From contig NAOQ01000405.1 in the NCBI GenBank assembly GCA_002751075.1, positions 16,598 through 53,492 on the forward strand: 36,895 bases of DNA, in the 5' to 3' direction. The notes under the pieces are model-generated. The model was not told the DNA's origin. It did no database searches and saw only the letters and a program-made list of their open reading frames with translations. Position numbers and translations under genes: made by a program. Of the stretch, positions 35,649 to 36,895 are shown piece after piece (position 1 is the first letter of the stretch; each line of letters begins with the position of its first letter). Origin of the DNA: Ichthyophonus hoferi (taxonomy: Eukaryota; Opisthokonta; Ichthyosporea; Ichthyophonida; Ichthyophonidae).

Positions 35649-35670
35649 ACCTGATTGGCCAGGATCAGGT
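35649..35670 (-). other. Hairpin 129 nt after the UBR-like stop
   Basis: ACCTGAT and ATCAGGT form a perfect 7-bp stem around TGGCCAGG. It would be in the 3' UTR of the UBR-like gene. Confidence 0.45.
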
Positions 35671-35798
35671 AAATAAAGTCGTAAGATGGATGGAGGGTAT
35701 TCGTATTCAACGACTATTAACCATACCTTTATATTATCTTAATTCTTAGTAGCATACTTCTATATTCATACATTAATACCTACATATACATACACACA

Positions 35799-36740
35799 CT
35801 AGTAAACATTGCCGTGCCAACCCCATTGTCTACCAAACGCATATTCTAACTCCTGAGCTCTCCACAAGGCCTGTAAAGCCTTGTACCTAACGCTATTAAG
35901 ATAGAGAGGTTTCCCTCTCCTAAGGTTAATATCTTCCTCTCCAAACACGTCAAGGTAGGGCGCGCCCCAACTATGCACCCTACTCCCTCGTATCACATAC
36001 ACGGCTGTAGAATGGATGAGAAGAAAGAGACCGGTTCCACTCCCACAGGTCAGCGAGTGATACACGCATTCGCCTATCCCTATCTCGCGGGACACGCGTC
36101 TATGCGTACTATAGCTACTCGGGCCAGGGGATCGGTCGACCCGAAAACAGCAGCTCGACCCAAAACAACAAATATCGCCACAGATTAGGCACAGGGCCGC
36201 GAACTCGGGTATACTGTTACAGTTCTGGGTGGAAGAAAGGAGATTAGATAGAGAGATAAAGAGATAGATAGAGAGAGATAGATAGATAGATAAATAGAGA
36301 GATAAAGAGATAGATAGAGAGAGATAGATAGATAGATAAATAGAGAGATAAAGAGATAGATAGAGAGAGATAGATAGATAGATAGATAGAGAGATAAAGA
36401 GATAGATAGAGAGAGAGAGATAGATAGATAGATAGACAGATAAAAAGATAGAGCAATAAATAGATAGATAGATAAGGAGATAGAAAAATAGATAGATAGA
36501 TAGATAGAGAGATAAATAGATAGATAGGTAGATAGATAGATAGATAAATAGAGAGATAGATAACATGGAAGCACCCAAGTATCTCTACATAGCCCTATGC
36601 TATAACGTCAATATGACGTACATCCCTACCTTACACTTAACGTGACGATAGGTCACATAGAGATCATCGTATTGATTGGGTAGGGTAATGAGAGAGGGTT
36701 GACGTGGACCAATCATTGGTAAGATAGTAGATGGTGGGGG
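35799..36740 (-). CDS. UBR1/UBR2-family E3 ubiquitin ligase, last two exons (partial)
   Basis: Exons 36740-36622 and 36213-35799 are joined here through a GTACGT donor and an AACAG acceptor, which keeps frame; a GTGTAAG donor 15 nt earlier on the sense strand would also keep it. The encoded end reads SLITLPNQYDDLY, then C..C-type pairs in ALCLICGDICC, then CGSGTGLFLL, WGAPYLDVFGEEDINLRRG and KPLYLNSVRY. This is the C-terminal cap of UBR1/UBR2-type N-recognins (PALCLxCG, CGxGxGxF, PYLDxxGExDxGLxRGxPLYL), where the cysteines bind zinc. These large ligases recognise N-degrons and ubiquitinate the protein for proteasomal breakdown. The UBR box and RING lie in exons right of the window. The stop is TAG at 35799-35801. 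Confidence 0.82.
36240..36563. repeat. GATA-type microsatellite with 46-bp higher-order unit, inside an intron
   Basis: A compound GATA/GAGA/AAATA array. In 36250-36420 a unit of about 46 bp (GAGAGATAAAGAGATAGATA and so on) repeats nearly four times. It lies in the intron between the two UBR exons. Long open frames through it on the minus strand are repeat translations. Confidence 0.85.
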
Positions 36741-36814
36741 CTGAGATGGACCATAGTATGCCTATATATAGGGGGATAGGGAGAGGGTGTGGGAGGGAGA
36801 GTAGATAGTTAGGC

Positions 36815-36895
36815 TAGTAGTATAATAGTATAGTAGTATAGTAGTATAGTAGTATAATAGTATAGTAGTATAATAGTATAGTAGTATAGTAGTAT
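36815..36895. repeat. TAGTATAG microsatellite at the window edge
   Basis: Repeated TAGTATAG and TAGTATAATAG units run off the right edge, within the UBR-like gene's next intron. Confidence 0.8.

Larger units (their letters stand above)
33742..35798. other. AT-rich region with local duplications
   Basis: It contains two local duplications (33905-34098 and 34468-34740), a TTACCTA-type simple repeat between the latter copies, and a hairpin at 35649-35670. A short coding-like plus stretch (34671-34872) has no recognisable family. Confidence 0.45.

Noticed and set aside
36244-36578. Long minus-strand ORFs of Ser/Leu/Ile/Tyr repeats
   Set aside because: They are translations of the GATA/GAGA microsatellite, which lies in an intron of the UBR-like gene.

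Overview
The window is nuclear DNA from an intron-rich, AT-rich eukaryote, most likely a unicellular or simple one; the sequence does not fix the species. Evidence: GT-AG introns of about 100 to 1050 nt in several genes, an SR-type splicing-related protein, a UBR1/2-type N-recognin, a type II membrane glycosyltransferase, many microsatellites and decayed mobile DNA. TAA, TAG and TGA all end intact reading frames, so the standard code applies.

Layout. 1-1184 (-): two exons of a bacterial-type (probably organellar) alanyl-tRNA synthetase running off the left edge. 3273-6139 (+): a five-exon Arg/Ser/Asp-rich nuclear protein. 6140-10449: long 3' flank with hairpins, a minisatellite and a decayed coding-like stretch. 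10450-12528 (-) and about 14540-16291 (+): two paralogous, divergently arranged DEAD-box RNA helicases of the MSS116-like group, with a possible unknown minus-strand relic between them. 16600-19724: a dispersed repeat, quiet DNA and a 348-nt N gap flanked by identical 23-bp direct repeats. 19725-21809 (+): an intronless type II membrane glycosyltransferase-like gene. About 22075-22805: second repeat copy. 23338-27726 (-): a complete ten-exon aspartate aminotransferase, whose exons join in phase to 417 aa. 27727-33178: repeat-rich DNA with an inverted pair of the dispersed repeat enclosing a decayed internal region, followed by a Ty1/copia fossil. 33179-33741 (-): C-terminal remnant of a pepsin-like aspartic protease with a membrane tail. 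33905-35798: local duplications and quiet DNA. 35799-36740 (-): the last two exons of a UBR1/UBR2-family E3 ligase running off the right edge, separated by a GATA-type microsatellite intron.

The genes are ordinary housekeeping or cell-biology genes and do not form an evident shared pathway. The most useful results are the small exons not apparent from long reading frames (alanyl-tRNA synthetase, UBR ligase, aspartate aminotransferase), the duplicated helicase pair, a tandem duplication that copies a splice donor, and an unclassified dispersed repeat family of which two copies form long inverted arms. I saw no CRISPR array, no convincing tRNA or rRNA gene, and no clear undescribed multi-gene system.
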